A stretch of DNA of 15,959 nucleotides from Candidatus Heimdallarchaeota archaeon (GCA_016839985.1 JAEOTG010000149.1:1-15959); one strand, 5' to 3'. Counted from the first letter of the stretch, positions 7,383 to 14,960 are shown. The notes: generated by a model not told the origin, from the sequence alone. Program-made: numbers and translations.

Positions 7383-7403
7383 ACATCATCTTCTTTTTCT
7401 TTT
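7383..7403 (+). terminator. T-rich stretch after the first LVIVD gene, possible duplication trace
   Basis: The bases after the stop are T-rich and could terminate transcription. They also match the bases after the second LVIVD copy closely (TCCTAAACAT, then TCTTCTTTTT in both), suggesting the stretch was copied with the gene. Confidence 0.35.
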
Positions 7404-7460
7404 ATTAAAAATAAGTTAATAAGTATCTGTAAAATTGGAGGATTTGGTAGTAGATTCTTA

Positions 7461-8564
7461 TTGAACAAACAAAAAAATATTTCTCAGAAGCTTAGGTCAT
7501 TCATTATTTTATTCTTTATATTTATGTCCTCATATCTTACTGCTTTAGACGCCCAATCACAGTCATACCTCAATAAGGTAGCTAAGCTTGGTGGATTTGG
7601 AATTGGTTATAGAATCTCTATTCAAAACAAATATGCTTATATTACAGAAAATGATGGTTTTATTATTGTGGATATAGAAAATCCTCTTAAACCTATAAAA
7701 GTTGGTGATTTTTTGAGTGATTATAATATTTTTGGAATTTTTATACAAAATGACTTAGCTTTTCTTGCTTCAGCAGGATTTGGATTGGAAATTGTAAATA
7801 TAAGTAATCCAATGAATCCTTTTCTAGTAGGGGATTGTTATACTGGAGGAATTTCAAGTAATGTTTACGTTTCAGGTAATTATGCTTATGTTTCCAATTA
7901 TGAGAAAGGACTCCATATTATAGACATAACTAATCTGTCAAATCCTATAGAAATTGGTGGATATTCTGTTTATGATAGGGCAGATAATGTAATTGTTGTT
8001 GATAATATCGCATTTGTTGCATTCCCAAGCCAAGGATTGATTGTTCTGAATGTAACAATTCCGTCTTCACCAATTTATATTCGAACAGTTTCTTCTACTG
8101 GAGGAGCTAAAGGTCTTGGAATTTTTCAAGATTTACTCTTCGTAGGTTGTTATTCAAGTAGTATTATCGTTCTAGATATTTCTACTCAAGACAATCCTTA
8201 AATACTTGGTGTATATTCAGATAATGATGAAGGAGAAGCATGGGGAGTTGCAGGTAATAATACTCATTTATACGTTGCCGATTATTATGGTGTAGAATAT
8301 CTTGATATAAGCAGTTTACCTACTGTTGTTGAAAAAGCTGAGAATAGAGTGAAAATATCCTCTGCTCATGATATAGATTTTGTTGGTAATTATTTATTTA
8401 TTGCTGGGGGAAATATAGGAAAAGCATGTTTGGTTTTTGAGGTAAGCAATACTCAAAAAGTCAGCTATCTAGGGATCTATATTGGAGTTCCAATTGCTGT
8501 TTTAATAGTTGCAATTTTAATTTGGCGAATACACAAAATTATTATCAAAAAGAAAAAATCCTAA
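7461..8564 (+). pseudogene. Second LVIVD beta-propeller gene interrupted by one in-frame TAA
   Basis: This is a tandem paralogue of the upstream gene, aligning from signal peptide to lysine tail. It begins with TTG at 7461, where the first copy has its second ATG (MNK against LNK). The frame is open for 246 codons, meets TAA at 8199-8201, and continues in the same frame with no further stop to 8564. Counting the internal stop as one position gives 367 codons, equal to the intact copy. The TAA sits in an NPxxLG turn where the first copy has threonine (SPTLLG), so a single substitution from CAA, AAA or GAA would explain it. Translated as is, the product lacks its last blades and its C-terminal anchor (FYIGV-like helix plus IIKKKKS). 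A recent nonsense mutation is most likely; stop readthrough or a sequencing error cannot be excluded. The final TAA overlaps the convergent GTPase stop. Confidence 0.8.
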
Positions 8565-9379
8565 ACATTTTCTTCTTTTTTTCTTAAATACTCTTCTGGA
8601 TTTTCCCAAACAGGTATTCTTGCTTTATTAATATGTTCTGTCATGAATATTACTGCAGCCGTATCTAAATCTAATTCTCCTCCTTTTTTTCTCTTATGTC
8701 TTTTTTCTGCAAATTTCTCTATGAATTCTGGAGGTGATTCATACTCTATCTCATAGGTTTCAGTTATTGCATTTGGATTAATTTGATCTATTCTATGAAC
8801 TAGTGCCCAAGCAGCTTTTTGATAGTCAGGTAATTTTTCTGGTTTTATTACTCCTAACAAAATTTGATCACCTAGTGACAACTTAGTAGGGATTACTCCA
8901 GGAGTGTCAAAAATTCTTAACCTTGTTGTAATTCGTAAAACTTGTAACGCCCTTGTAAAACCAGGTATTGGTGCAACAGGAGCACTTGATCTTCCTTTCA
9001 AGATATTAATTAAGGAACTTTTACCTGTATTTGGTAATCCAATAAAACATGCAGTTATGTAGAAGAAATCTTTTCCAACAGCTCGTATTATTGAATTTCT
9101 TAAAATTTTGGTACTTAACCGTTCTCTAGCTGATGTTGGAATTACATCTATTCTTTCATCGTTAAGGATGTCTCTCCATTTTTGTACAATTTTATCAGGA
9201 ACAAGATCTACTTTATTCATAGCTACGAGAAGTTTCTTTGATCTATCTCGCTTAACCATATTTTCATACCTTTTAGCTCTGGAAAGACTAGGGAATCGAG
9301 CGTCTATTACTTCAACGATTACATCACTCCCTTTAATCATCTTTCGTACCATTGTATCGAAATCTTGTTTCTTAGACAT
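8561..9379 (-). CDS. Circularly permuted YlqF/RbgA-type GTPase
   Basis: A 272-residue P-loop GTPase whose motifs come in permuted order: G4 NKVD at residues 55-58, G5 TSAR at 82-85, G1 GLPNTGKSS at 114-122, a GFT switch threonine at 140-142 (G2), and G3 DTPGV at 158-162. This order defines the YlqF/YawG group, whose members (RbgA, YqeH and eukaryotic Nog2/Lsg1) act in ribosome assembly; that role is inferred here. The C-terminal part ends with a basic RHKRKKGG patch and a helical tail, consistent with RNA contact. ATG at 9379 is preferred over GTG at 9388 because GGTGA (9385-9389) lies 5 bases before the ATG and overlaps the GTG. It starts 32 bases after the stop of the small coiled-coil gene on the same strand, so the two are probably one operon. 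Confidence 0.87.
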   Translation of the reverse strand: MSKKQDFDTMVRKMIKGSDVIVEVIDARFPSLSRAKRYENMVKRDRSKKLLVAMNKVDLVPDKIVQKWRDILNDERIDVIPTSARERLSTKILRNSIIRAVGKDFFYITACFIGLPNTGKSSLINILKGRSSAPVAPIPGFTRALQVLRITTRLRIFDTPGVIPTKLSLGDQILLGVIKPEKLPDYQKAAWALVHRIDQINPNAITETYEIEYESPPEFIEKFAEKRHKRKKGGELDLDTAAVIFMTEHINKARIPVWENPEEYLRKKEENV

Positions 9380-9384
9380 CTTGT

Positions 9385-9389
9385 TCACC
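9385..9389 (-). promoter_or_regulatory. Ribosome binding site GGTGA deciding the GTPase start
   Basis: On the minus strand GGTGA is 5 bases before the ATG at 9379, the same spacing as in the GcvT-like gene. The alternative GTG start lies within it. Confidence 0.55.
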
Positions 9390-9411
9390 GATAATGCTGA
9401 ATACTCTATTA

Positions 9412-9597
9412 TTAAAATTCCCTAGGTGGACCTACATCTGGATGTTTAGGATCAAATGGTCTACTCGGTGGTTTTGTTGGATGAATTGGGTAAGGATCAT
9501 GATCTTTGATGTGTGATTCAAGTAATTTACGCAATCTTTCAACTTCATTTTCTAGTTTTTTTACCCTCTCTTCAAGAGGTAGTAGTTCTTTATGCAT
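9412..9597 (-). CDS. Small coiled-coil protein with proline-rich tail, unknown function
   Basis: A 61-residue protein that I do not recognise as a named family. Residues 7-30 form a strongly charged heptad-like helix (LEERVKKLENEVERLRKLL), typical of a short parallel coiled coil. The rest is rich in proline, histidine and aspartate (HDPYPIHP, PSRPFDPKHPD) and is probably extended. There is no signal peptide or membrane segment, so a cytosolic oligomer is expected. The case for a real gene: ATG start, a plausible protein-like composition unlike a shadow frame, no competing gene in this interval, a TATA element 26 bases upstream, and a start 52 bases from the divergent TatD gene. It lies directly before the GTPase gene on the same strand, which suggests a linked role, but none can be stated. 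Confidence 0.65.
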   Translation of the reverse strand: MHKELLPLEERVKKLENEVERLRKLLESHIKDHDPYPIHPTKPPSRPFDPKHPDVGPPREF

Positions 9598-9617
9598 ATT
9601 ATAAAACTAAAAGTGAA

Positions 9618-9628
9618 AAAATATAAAC
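9618..9628. promoter_or_regulatory. Single TATA element in the middle of a 52-base divergent spacer
   Basis: AAAATATAAAC contains a TATA core (9622-9625) whose centre, 9623.5, is exactly midway between the two divergent start codons at 9597 and 9650. It reads TATAAAC towards the TatD gene and GTTTATATT towards the small gene. Each ATG is about 26 bases from the centre, so both transcripts would be leaderless. A purine-rich BRE-like AGTGAAAA lies on the side appropriate for TatD. Confidence 0.55.
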
Positions 9629-9649
9629 GATGTGATTGAAGTTTAAAAC

Positions 9650-10423
9650 ATGAAATTTCATGATATTCATTGTCATCTGCCAGATAACTATTTCTATAAA
9701 CAAATAGATATGTTCATGCAAGAATGGAAAAACATGGGTTTAGAGTGCGTGGTTAGTGTATCATCAAATTTATCAGAATCTCTTCGAAGTATTGAGCTTC
9801 ATAAAAAATATGAAGAGATCATTCCTGGAATAGGCATTCATCCCTGGAGTGCAAAAAAGAGCTTAACTGATGAGTTAAAGAACAAGTTTAATCAATTAAT
9901 TCAAGAAAATCTTCCATTAGTTATTGGGGAATTTGGCTTAGATCACCATTTTATAAAAAAAGAGGAATACTATTCACATCAAGATGAAACTTTTCGATTC
10001 TTTTTGAGTTTAGCAGAAAAGCATGAACTACCTATTAATGTACATCCTAAGGGTGCGGAAGAATTAGTTGCTGAAACTCTTGAAACTTACAATATCCCTT
10101 CTCATAACATTCTTATTCACTGGTATTCAGGACCTGAAAATATTTTAAAGAAATTCATCGAGAGGGATTACTTTCTTAGTATTAATCCATCAATACTTGG
10201 AGGTTCCAAACATATTGTTGTACTTATTCAAGCTGAACTAAGTCAAATTCTAACTGAATCAGATGGTAATGTTAAATATACTATAGATGGTGAGAGAATT
10301 ATAGGTTCTCCAGCTTTAGTACCCAAGATAATGAAAAAAATTTGTGAGGAAAAAGAAAAGGATATTCTTGAAATTTCAAATATTCTGCATAGTAACTTAA
10401 GAAGATATTTAAACTTAGGTTGA
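9650..10423 (+). CDS. TatD-family metal-dependent hydrolase
   Basis: A 257-residue TIM-barrel hydrolase of the TatD/amidohydrolase superfamily, complete. Metal-binding positions are visible: His7 and His9 in DIHCH, Glu94 in GEFGLDHHF, His132 in VHPKG, His157 in IHWYS and a late aspartate (Asp213 in TIDGE). GIGIHPW at 61-66 is also characteristic. Characterised TatD proteins are DNases or exonucleases, but archaeal relatives are divergent, so nuclease activity is an inference. The transcript is probably leaderless from the shared TATA element upstream. The DHH gene starts 12 bases after its stop, so the two very likely form an operon and may both process nucleic acids or nucleotides. Confidence 0.83.
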   Translation: MKFHDIHCHLPDNYFYKQIDMFMQEWKNMGLECVVSVSSNLSESLRSIELHKKYEEIIPGIGIHPWSAKKSLTDELKNKFNQLIQENLPLVIGEFGLDHHFIKKEEYYSHQDETFRFFLSLAEKHELPINVHPKGAEELVAETLETYNIPSHNILIHWYSGPENILKKFIERDYFLSINPSILGGSKHIVVLIQAELSQILTESDGNVKYTIDGERIIGSPALVPKIMKKICEEKEKDILEISNILHSNLRRYLNLG

Positions 10424-10435
10424 ATTGGAATCATA

Positions 10436-11467
10436 ATGGCAACTAGGAATTTGGAAGAACTTCTAGAAAAAAAAGAGAAATACAAGAAAAGAGTTCTAGA
10501 GCTGCTTAAAGAATCCGAAAAAAAGGTAGCTTATCACTTCAATTGTCCTGATGGTATTATTTCTGCAGCTTTGGTGAAACATTTGTTTCCCAATGAGAAA
10601 CTAATTTTTATTCCACTTGATTACGCATTTTTTAAAGATGAAACTATGATTAGGGATTTAGCAAATTCAAATTGGTTTGCAATAGTTGATTTAGAACCTT
10701 TTAATCATCACCCAGCTGAATATTTTGTTGATCATCATATCTCTAATGCTGATAAGAAGTTCAACGCAAATAATGTTTCTTTTGTTGCTGGAGCTCCAAG
10801 TGCAGCGTTTCTTATTGAAAAACTCTTTTTTGCTAAATTGCCAGAGTATCTTAAGGAACTAGTTAAAATAAGTACAGTGACAGATACTGCAAGTTATAAA
10901 ATTCCTGCACCTTTAGATGTGCAAGAAAATCCTTCAGAAATGAGTTGGGATGAAAAAATTTGGTTCCTTCAGGATGTTTGTAAATCAACTTTTACTATCA
11001 AAGAACATGATGAATTACTAGAATTTCTTTCATCTGAAGGTTGGAATGGATTATGGAAAAATCATCTCATTGAAAAAGTTAGGAGACTTCGAAACAAAAG
11101 AAAAATCTCGAAAGAAATAGCGCAAAAAATTATAATTTCCGATTTTGTAGTTTTAATCGATGAACCACTTCATTATAATTTAGCTTATATCGCTAGTGAT
11201 CTACAAAAAAGAGGTGCAATTGGAGCTGGATATATAACTGTATATCCTTCTGAAGTAAAAGTAAGTCTTAGATTAAGTAAATCTCTTTCCCCTGAACAAG
11301 TAGATAAGTATCGTGTTGATTTATTAGCAAATACTATGTCTGGGGGAGGTCACAAACCAGCTTCTGGAGCAGAAATGAATAGTCTTGAAGAAGCTCTTGA
11401 AAAAATAAAGTCTTGGGGAAGAAAAAAAGGAATAGAAGTAAATATAGTTGATTTAAGAGAAAAATAA
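10436..11467 (+). CDS. DHH-family phosphoesterase (DHH plus DHHA1)
   Basis: A 343-residue phosphoesterase of the RecJ/NrnA/GdpP-type DHH superfamily. After a charged N-terminal helix, motif I reads HFNCPDG (residues 34-40), motif II is IVDLEP (83-88), the defining DHH is VDHH (98-101), and the C-terminal DHHA1 substrate-binding domain carries GGGHKPASG (303-311). In motif I the first acidic position is asparagine (Asn36) while Asp39 is kept, a variation known in some archaeal and bacterial members. The substrate could be short oligonucleotides, cyclic dinucleotides or DNA, and sequence alone does not decide. It follows the TatD gene by 12 bases without a promoter of its own, and converges on rtcB with 10 bases between the stops. 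Confidence 0.85.
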   Translation: MATRNLEELLEKKEKYKKRVLELLKESEKKVAYHFNCPDGIISAALVKHLFPNEKLIFIPLDYAFFKDETMIRDLANSNWFAIVDLEPFNHHPAEYFVDHHISNADKKFNANNVSFVAGAPSAAFLIEKLFFAKLPEYLKELVKISTVTDTASYKIPAPLDVQENPSEMSWDEKIWFLQDVCKSTFTIKEHDELLEFLSSEGWNGLWKNHLIEKVRRLRNKRKISKEIAQKIIISDFVVLIDEPLHYNLAYIASDLQKRGAIGAGYITVYPSEVKVSLRLSKSLSPEQVDKYRVDLLANTMSGGGHKPASGAEMNSLEEALEKIKSWGRKKGIEVNIVDLREK

Positions 11468-11477
11468 AGAAACATTT

Positions 11478-12953
11478 CTATCCTTTGACGTTACCAATAG
11501 GTCTAACCCTAACGATGGGGTGACTAATACCAGATTGTTTTAGTGCTTTTACTACCTCATCTATATTTTTGTATGCAAAACCTGCTTCTTCAGCTAATCC
11601 AGGCATTGAAGCACCTTTTACATAAATGCCTTTTTCTCTCATTTTTCTTTGCAGAAAATCTCCCCTAATTTTTCTTTTTGCTTGGCTCCTACTCATAGTT
11701 CTTCCAGCTCCATGAGCTGTAGAACCAAAGCTGACATCCATTGCTTCTTGAGTACCAGTCAGAAGATAAGAACCTGTTTCCATTGATCCACCTAATATAA
11801 CGGGTTGTCCAATTTCTTGATATTCTTGTGGAATTTCTGGGTGATGAGGTGGAAATCCTCTAGTTGCTCCTTTCCTGTGAATCATTAATGTTTTCTTTTT
11901 TCCATCAAGAACATGCTCTTCAATTTTTGCGATATTATGAGCAACATCATAAATAAGATCTAATCCTAGTTCATCTTCATCTTTATTGAAGACTTCAGTA
12001 AAAACGTTTCTAACATTGTGAGTTATTATTTGTCTATTTGCATATGCCATATTAGAAGCACAACTCATAGCTGCAAAGTAATTTTCACCTTCTTTAGATT
12101 TAATAGGAACACTTGCTAGTTCTTGATCTAGAATTGGAATATTGTATCTTTGCATTGCACTCAAACACGTTCGCAGATAATCAGTAGCTACTTGATGACC
12201 TAATCCTCTTGAGCCACAATGTATCATTACTGTAATCTGATAAGGTTTTATTATACCTAGTTTTTCACCAATCTCTTTATCGAAAATATCTCCCGGTTTT
12301 ATTACTTGTATTTCCAAATAATGGTTACCAGAACCTAATGTACCAAGTTGATTTAAACCTCTACTTTGAGCTTTATCACTAACTTTGGATGAATCTGCAT
12401 GTGGCATTTTTCCTTGACTTTCTATTCTTCTAATATCAGCCTCTCTCGCATAACCATTCTCAAGACACCATTGAGCTCCATTCTCGAGAATAGTAGAAAA
12501 CTCAGAGCGAGACATGCTTTTAAGACGAGGATCATGTGTAAGTTTAACACCTACTCCAGCTGGAACACGTCGGAAAAGTTTCTCAACCAATTCTTGAATT
12601 CTGGGTTTTACATCTCTTTCTTCAAGAGTTGTTGTAAGCATCCTAACTCCACAATTGATGTCAAAGCCAACACCTCCAGGACTAATAACACCTTCTTCCA
12701 TATCCATAGCAGCAACACCCCCAATAGGAAAACCGTAACCAGTGTGAGCGTCAGGAAGTGCAATAGCGTATTTCTGAATTCCAGGGAGAGTAGCAACATT
12801 TGTTATCTGTTGAATTACTCTATATTCTATTCCTTTTTTCAGGTTTGGTGTTAAAAAAAATCTTGCGGGGACTCTCATACCTTTCTTAAATGAGGTAGGT
12901 ATTTCCCAAGTATTATCGTTAATTTTCTTCATTGAAACACTTTCGGAAGTCAT
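11478..12953 (-). CDS. rtcB: RtcB, tRNA-splicing / RNA ligase
   Basis: RtcB joins RNA ends bearing 2',3'-cyclic phosphate (or 3'-phosphate) and 5'-hydroxyl using GTP and Mn2+, and is the tRNA-splicing ligase of archaea. With the start used here it is 491 residues, close to the 481 of the Pyrococcus horikoshii enzyme. The key residues are in place: Cys101 in DINCGVR, His210 in GSGNHYLE, His245 in HCGSRGLGHQ, His339 in DVAHNI, and the guanylylated His414 in HGAGR; the protein ends RPIGNVKG. No intein interrupts it. The N-terminus is uncertain: ATG at 13028 would add a non-conserved extension upstream of the TATA-like box, so 12953 is preferred; 12962 and 12932 (MKKIND) are alternatives. No archease gene is seen beside it. 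Confidence 0.93.
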   Translation of the reverse strand: MTSESVSMKKINDNTWEIPTSFKKGMRVPARFFLTPNLKKGIEYRVIQQITNVATLPGIQKYAIALPDAHTGYGFPIGGVAAMDMEEGVISPGGVGFDINCGVRMLTTTLEERDVKPRIQELVEKLFRRVPAGVGVKLTHDPRLKSMSRSEFSTILENGAQWCLENGYAREADIRRIESQGKMPHADSSKVSDKAQSRGLNQLGTLGSGNHYLEIQVIKPGDIFDKEIGEKLGIIKPYQITVMIHCGSRGLGHQVATDYLRTCLSAMQRYNIPILDQELASVPIKSKEGENYFAAMSCASNMAYANRQIITHNVRNVFTEVFNKDEDELGLDLIYDVAHNIAKIEEHVLDGKKKTLMIHRKGATRGFPPHHPEIPQEYQEIGQPVILGGSMETGSYLLTGTQEAMDVSFGSTAHGAGRTMSRSQAKRKIRGDFLQRKMREKGIYVKGASMPGLAEEAGFAYKNIDEVVKALKQSGISHPIVRVRPIGNVKG

Positions 12954-12980
12954 CTTTATCATCAAAAAGAAAGTTTGTGT

Positions 12981-12989
12981 TTTAATAAA
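12981..12989 (-). promoter_or_regulatory. TATA-like box for rtcB
   Basis: TTTATTAAA on the minus strand is centred 32 bases before the ATG at 12953 and 23 before the ATG at 12962. It predicts a transcript with no or a very short leader, and makes the longer form starting at 13028 unlikely. Confidence 0.4.
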
Positions 12990-12994
12990 TGTCG

Positions 12995-13004
12995 TGTTTA
13001 AACA
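12995..13004. promoter_or_regulatory. Palindrome TGTTTAAACA upstream of rtcB
   Basis: A perfect 10-base palindrome 5 bases upstream of the rtcB TATA-like box, identical to the centre of the palindrome at 4853-4866. A shared regulator site is possible; the copy number of two limits certainty. Confidence 0.3.
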
Positions 13005-13132
13005 GAAAAATATCAAAGGAGATATCATTTGTTACATTTAAATAATATGAAAAATAATAATAAAAGAGAAATAAACTGAAATATTAGAATTAGAATAGAA
13101 AAAAGAATTAAAACGGACAATACCCCTTCTAT

Positions 13133-13137
13133 GGTGA
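13133..13137 (+). promoter_or_regulatory. Ribosome binding site GGTGA for the beta-helix protein gene
   Basis: GGTGA lies 6 bases before the ATG at 13144. The earlier ATG at 13131 is out of frame, so the start at 13144 is well supported. Confidence 0.55.
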
Positions 13138-13143
13138 CATTCT

Positions 13144-14949
13144 ATGAAAAAATCACTTATAGTAATAAATACGATTTTAGTAGTAGTACTTCTTGTAAGC
13201 ACAATCGAGTTACCTCAAAAGTATGTAATAAATAAGTTACAAGAGAAAAGAGCTCCTCGATTAATTCCTCAAGCAGCAATTTTCATAGATTCAGATGATG
13301 ATTTCATTACATATGGTTTTCCAGGAAACGGATCTAAGGAAGATCCTTACAGAATAGAAAATCATACAATTACAAGTTCAGATGAAATAGGGATTTATAT
13401 AACAGGAACAACAAAATGCTTAATTATCCAAAATTGCTATATTGGTACAAAAGAATATGGGATATACATTGAGTCTGTTGCAGATGGTTCAATATCAATT
13501 ATCAACAATACTTGTATAGACACTTCGCATGATGGTATAAGTGTCAACTATTCAAATTCAACTTTAATTGAAAACAACACTTGTTATGACAACTTTGATT
13601 TTGGTATTTTCCTCTATTTCTCCAATAATTCAAAATTGTTAAACAATACTTGCGATAACTGCTGGAAAGGCATTGAATTGATTCAATCTTCCAATACTAC
13701 AATTATTAACAATACTTGCACGAATAGTTGGGATGGTATTGAAATAAATAATTCACCTCAATCTATCATGATTGAAAATACATGTACTAATAATAGATAT
13801 AGTGGAATAAACATATTGTTCTCCCCATCAGCATTTGTTAGTGAAAATCTATGTTCAGATAACAACATAGATGGTATTCTAAGTCTTTATTCTGATGGTT
13901 CTACTTTAATAAATAACAAACTAAAAAAGAATGGCATATATATTCAAGAAGAATCATTAGACAATTACCTCTCATATTATGTTTCTGGTAATATTGTTAA
14001 CAATAAACCGTTTGGTTATATTACAAATCAAAATAATAATGACATTAGTGACGATTATGGACAATTAATGTTGATTAATTGCACTAATACTATAATTGAG
14101 AACCAATCAATTGCCAACACATCGATGGGTATTACTTTACTTTTTTGCACAGAATGTAATGTAACGGATAATATCATTGTGAGCAACTCTCAAAGGGGGA
14201 TTTATATCTATCAATCCCCTTCAATCTATCTCGCAAACAACTTCTGTCAGAATAATTATGCAGGGATATATGCATGGGAAGCACCTTTTGCTGTTCTGCA
14301 TAACAACACTTGCATAAACAACAGTTTCTATGGAATTTATGTTGAAGATTCTTTCTATTCTGTGATAAGGAATAATTTTTGTTCTCATACTTCTTATCAT
14401 GGCATTCTTGTTTCCAATTCCAATTATGCAATACTTAAAGATAATCTAATCAACTATAACCATCATCAGGGTATACTAATAAGTGTATCCAATTTTGTGG
14501 AAATAATTAATAACACTGTTGCAAGTAATGAAAAAGTAGGAATCTATCTAGATTTCGGTTATACATGTAAAATTACTTATAATTGCATTTACCAGAATTT
14601 TGCTTATGGTTTATTTCTGAATGGAGGATCAGATAACAATGTAATATTTCACAATAATTTTACAGAAAACAACCTAGGTGGTACTTCGCAAGCATATGAT
14701 AGTGGAAAAAATAATACCTGGTATGATAAAAAAAATAAAAGTGGAAACTATTGGTCAGATTGGATAAAAAAAGGAAAATATTCTATTGATGGTTCAGCAA
14801 ATAACTACGATAAATATCCATTAGATGAAAATAACCGTCCTTATCGTCCATATTCTGTAGTTTTTGCATTAGTAGGCGTAATCGCGTTTCTAATGATCTT
14901 TGGGTCTTTGTCGTATCATATTTTCAAAAAGAAAAAAATTAAAAAATAG
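13144..14949 (+). CDS. NosD-type right-handed beta-helix surface protein with C-terminal anchor
   Basis: A 601-residue secreted protein. Residues 1-20 form a signal peptide (KK then a long hydrophobic run). The region around GNGSKEDPYRIEN (61-73) is the start typical of NosD-like parallel beta-helix domains. Then come many coils of about 22-23 residues with the pattern SxxxxIxNNTCxxNxxxGI, containing many N-x-S/T sequons. The helix ends with GNYWSDW (534-540), a motif seen at the C-end of many archaeal beta-helix surface proteins, and a membrane helix (about 572-593) leads to the tail KKKKIKK. The protein is therefore probably held on the outside of the membrane. Carbohydrate binding or processing is common for the fold, but no catalytic residues can be picked out, so function is unassigned. 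Cysteines line up at regular 22-23 residue spacing. Confidence 0.83.
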   Translation: MKKSLIVINTILVVVLLVSTIELPQKYVINKLQEKRAPRLIPQAAIFIDSDDDFITYGFPGNGSKEDPYRIENHTITSSDEIGIYITGTTKCLIIQNCYIGTKEYGIYIESVADGSISIINNTCIDTSHDGISVNYSNSTLIENNTCYDNFDFGIFLYFSNNSKLLNNTCDNCWKGIELIQSSNTTIINNTCTNSWDGIEINNSPQSIMIENTCTNNRYSGINILFSPSAFVSENLCSDNNIDGILSLYSDGSTLINNKLKKNGIYIQEESLDNYLSYYVSGNIVNNKPFGYITNQNNNDISDDYGQLMLINCTNTIIENQSIANTSMGITLLFCTECNVTDNIIVSNSQRGIYIYQSPSIYLANNFCQNNYAGIYAWEAPFAVLHNNTCINNSFYGIYVEDSFYSVIRNNFCSHTSYHGILVSNSNYAILKDNLINYNHHQGILISVSNFVEIINNTVASNEKVGIYLDFGYTCKITYNCIYQNFAYGLFLNGGSDNNVIFHNNFTENNLGGTSQAYDSGKNNTWYDKKNKSGNYWSDWIKKGKYSIDGSANNYDKYPLDENNRPYRPYSVVFALVGVIAFLMIFGSLSYHIFKKKKIKK

Positions 14950-14960
14950 TTCTTACAAAC

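Noticed and set aside
8199..8201. Pyrrolysine readthrough as an explanation for the LVIVD internal stop
   Set aside because: Pyrrolysine is inserted at UAG; this stop is UAA and no pyl genes are present in the window.
9108..9425. 105-codon plus-strand frame opposite the GTPase gene
   Set aside because: It lies opposite the conserved N-terminal half of the GTPase and has no protein-like features of its own.
2662..9641. Shared 10-mer GTGATTGAAG before the agmatinase-family gene and the TatD gene as a regulatory motif
   Set aside because: The two copies sit at different places relative to their TATA boxes and start codons; part of one is simply the ribosome site.
12399..12854. 151-codon frame on the plus strand inside rtcB
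   Set aside because: It is antisense to strongly conserved RtcB residues and its product resembles no protein; a shadow frame.
12954..13028. Longer RtcB starting at ATG 13028
   Set aside because: The extra residues are hydrophobic and unlike RtcB N-termini, and they overlap the probable promoter and palindrome.
13503..13720. Repeated AACAATACTTG bases in the beta-helix gene as a DNA repeat or CRISPR-like array
   Set aside because: The repeats are in frame, encode the NNTC of successive coils and vary at synonymous sites, so they reflect protein repetition.
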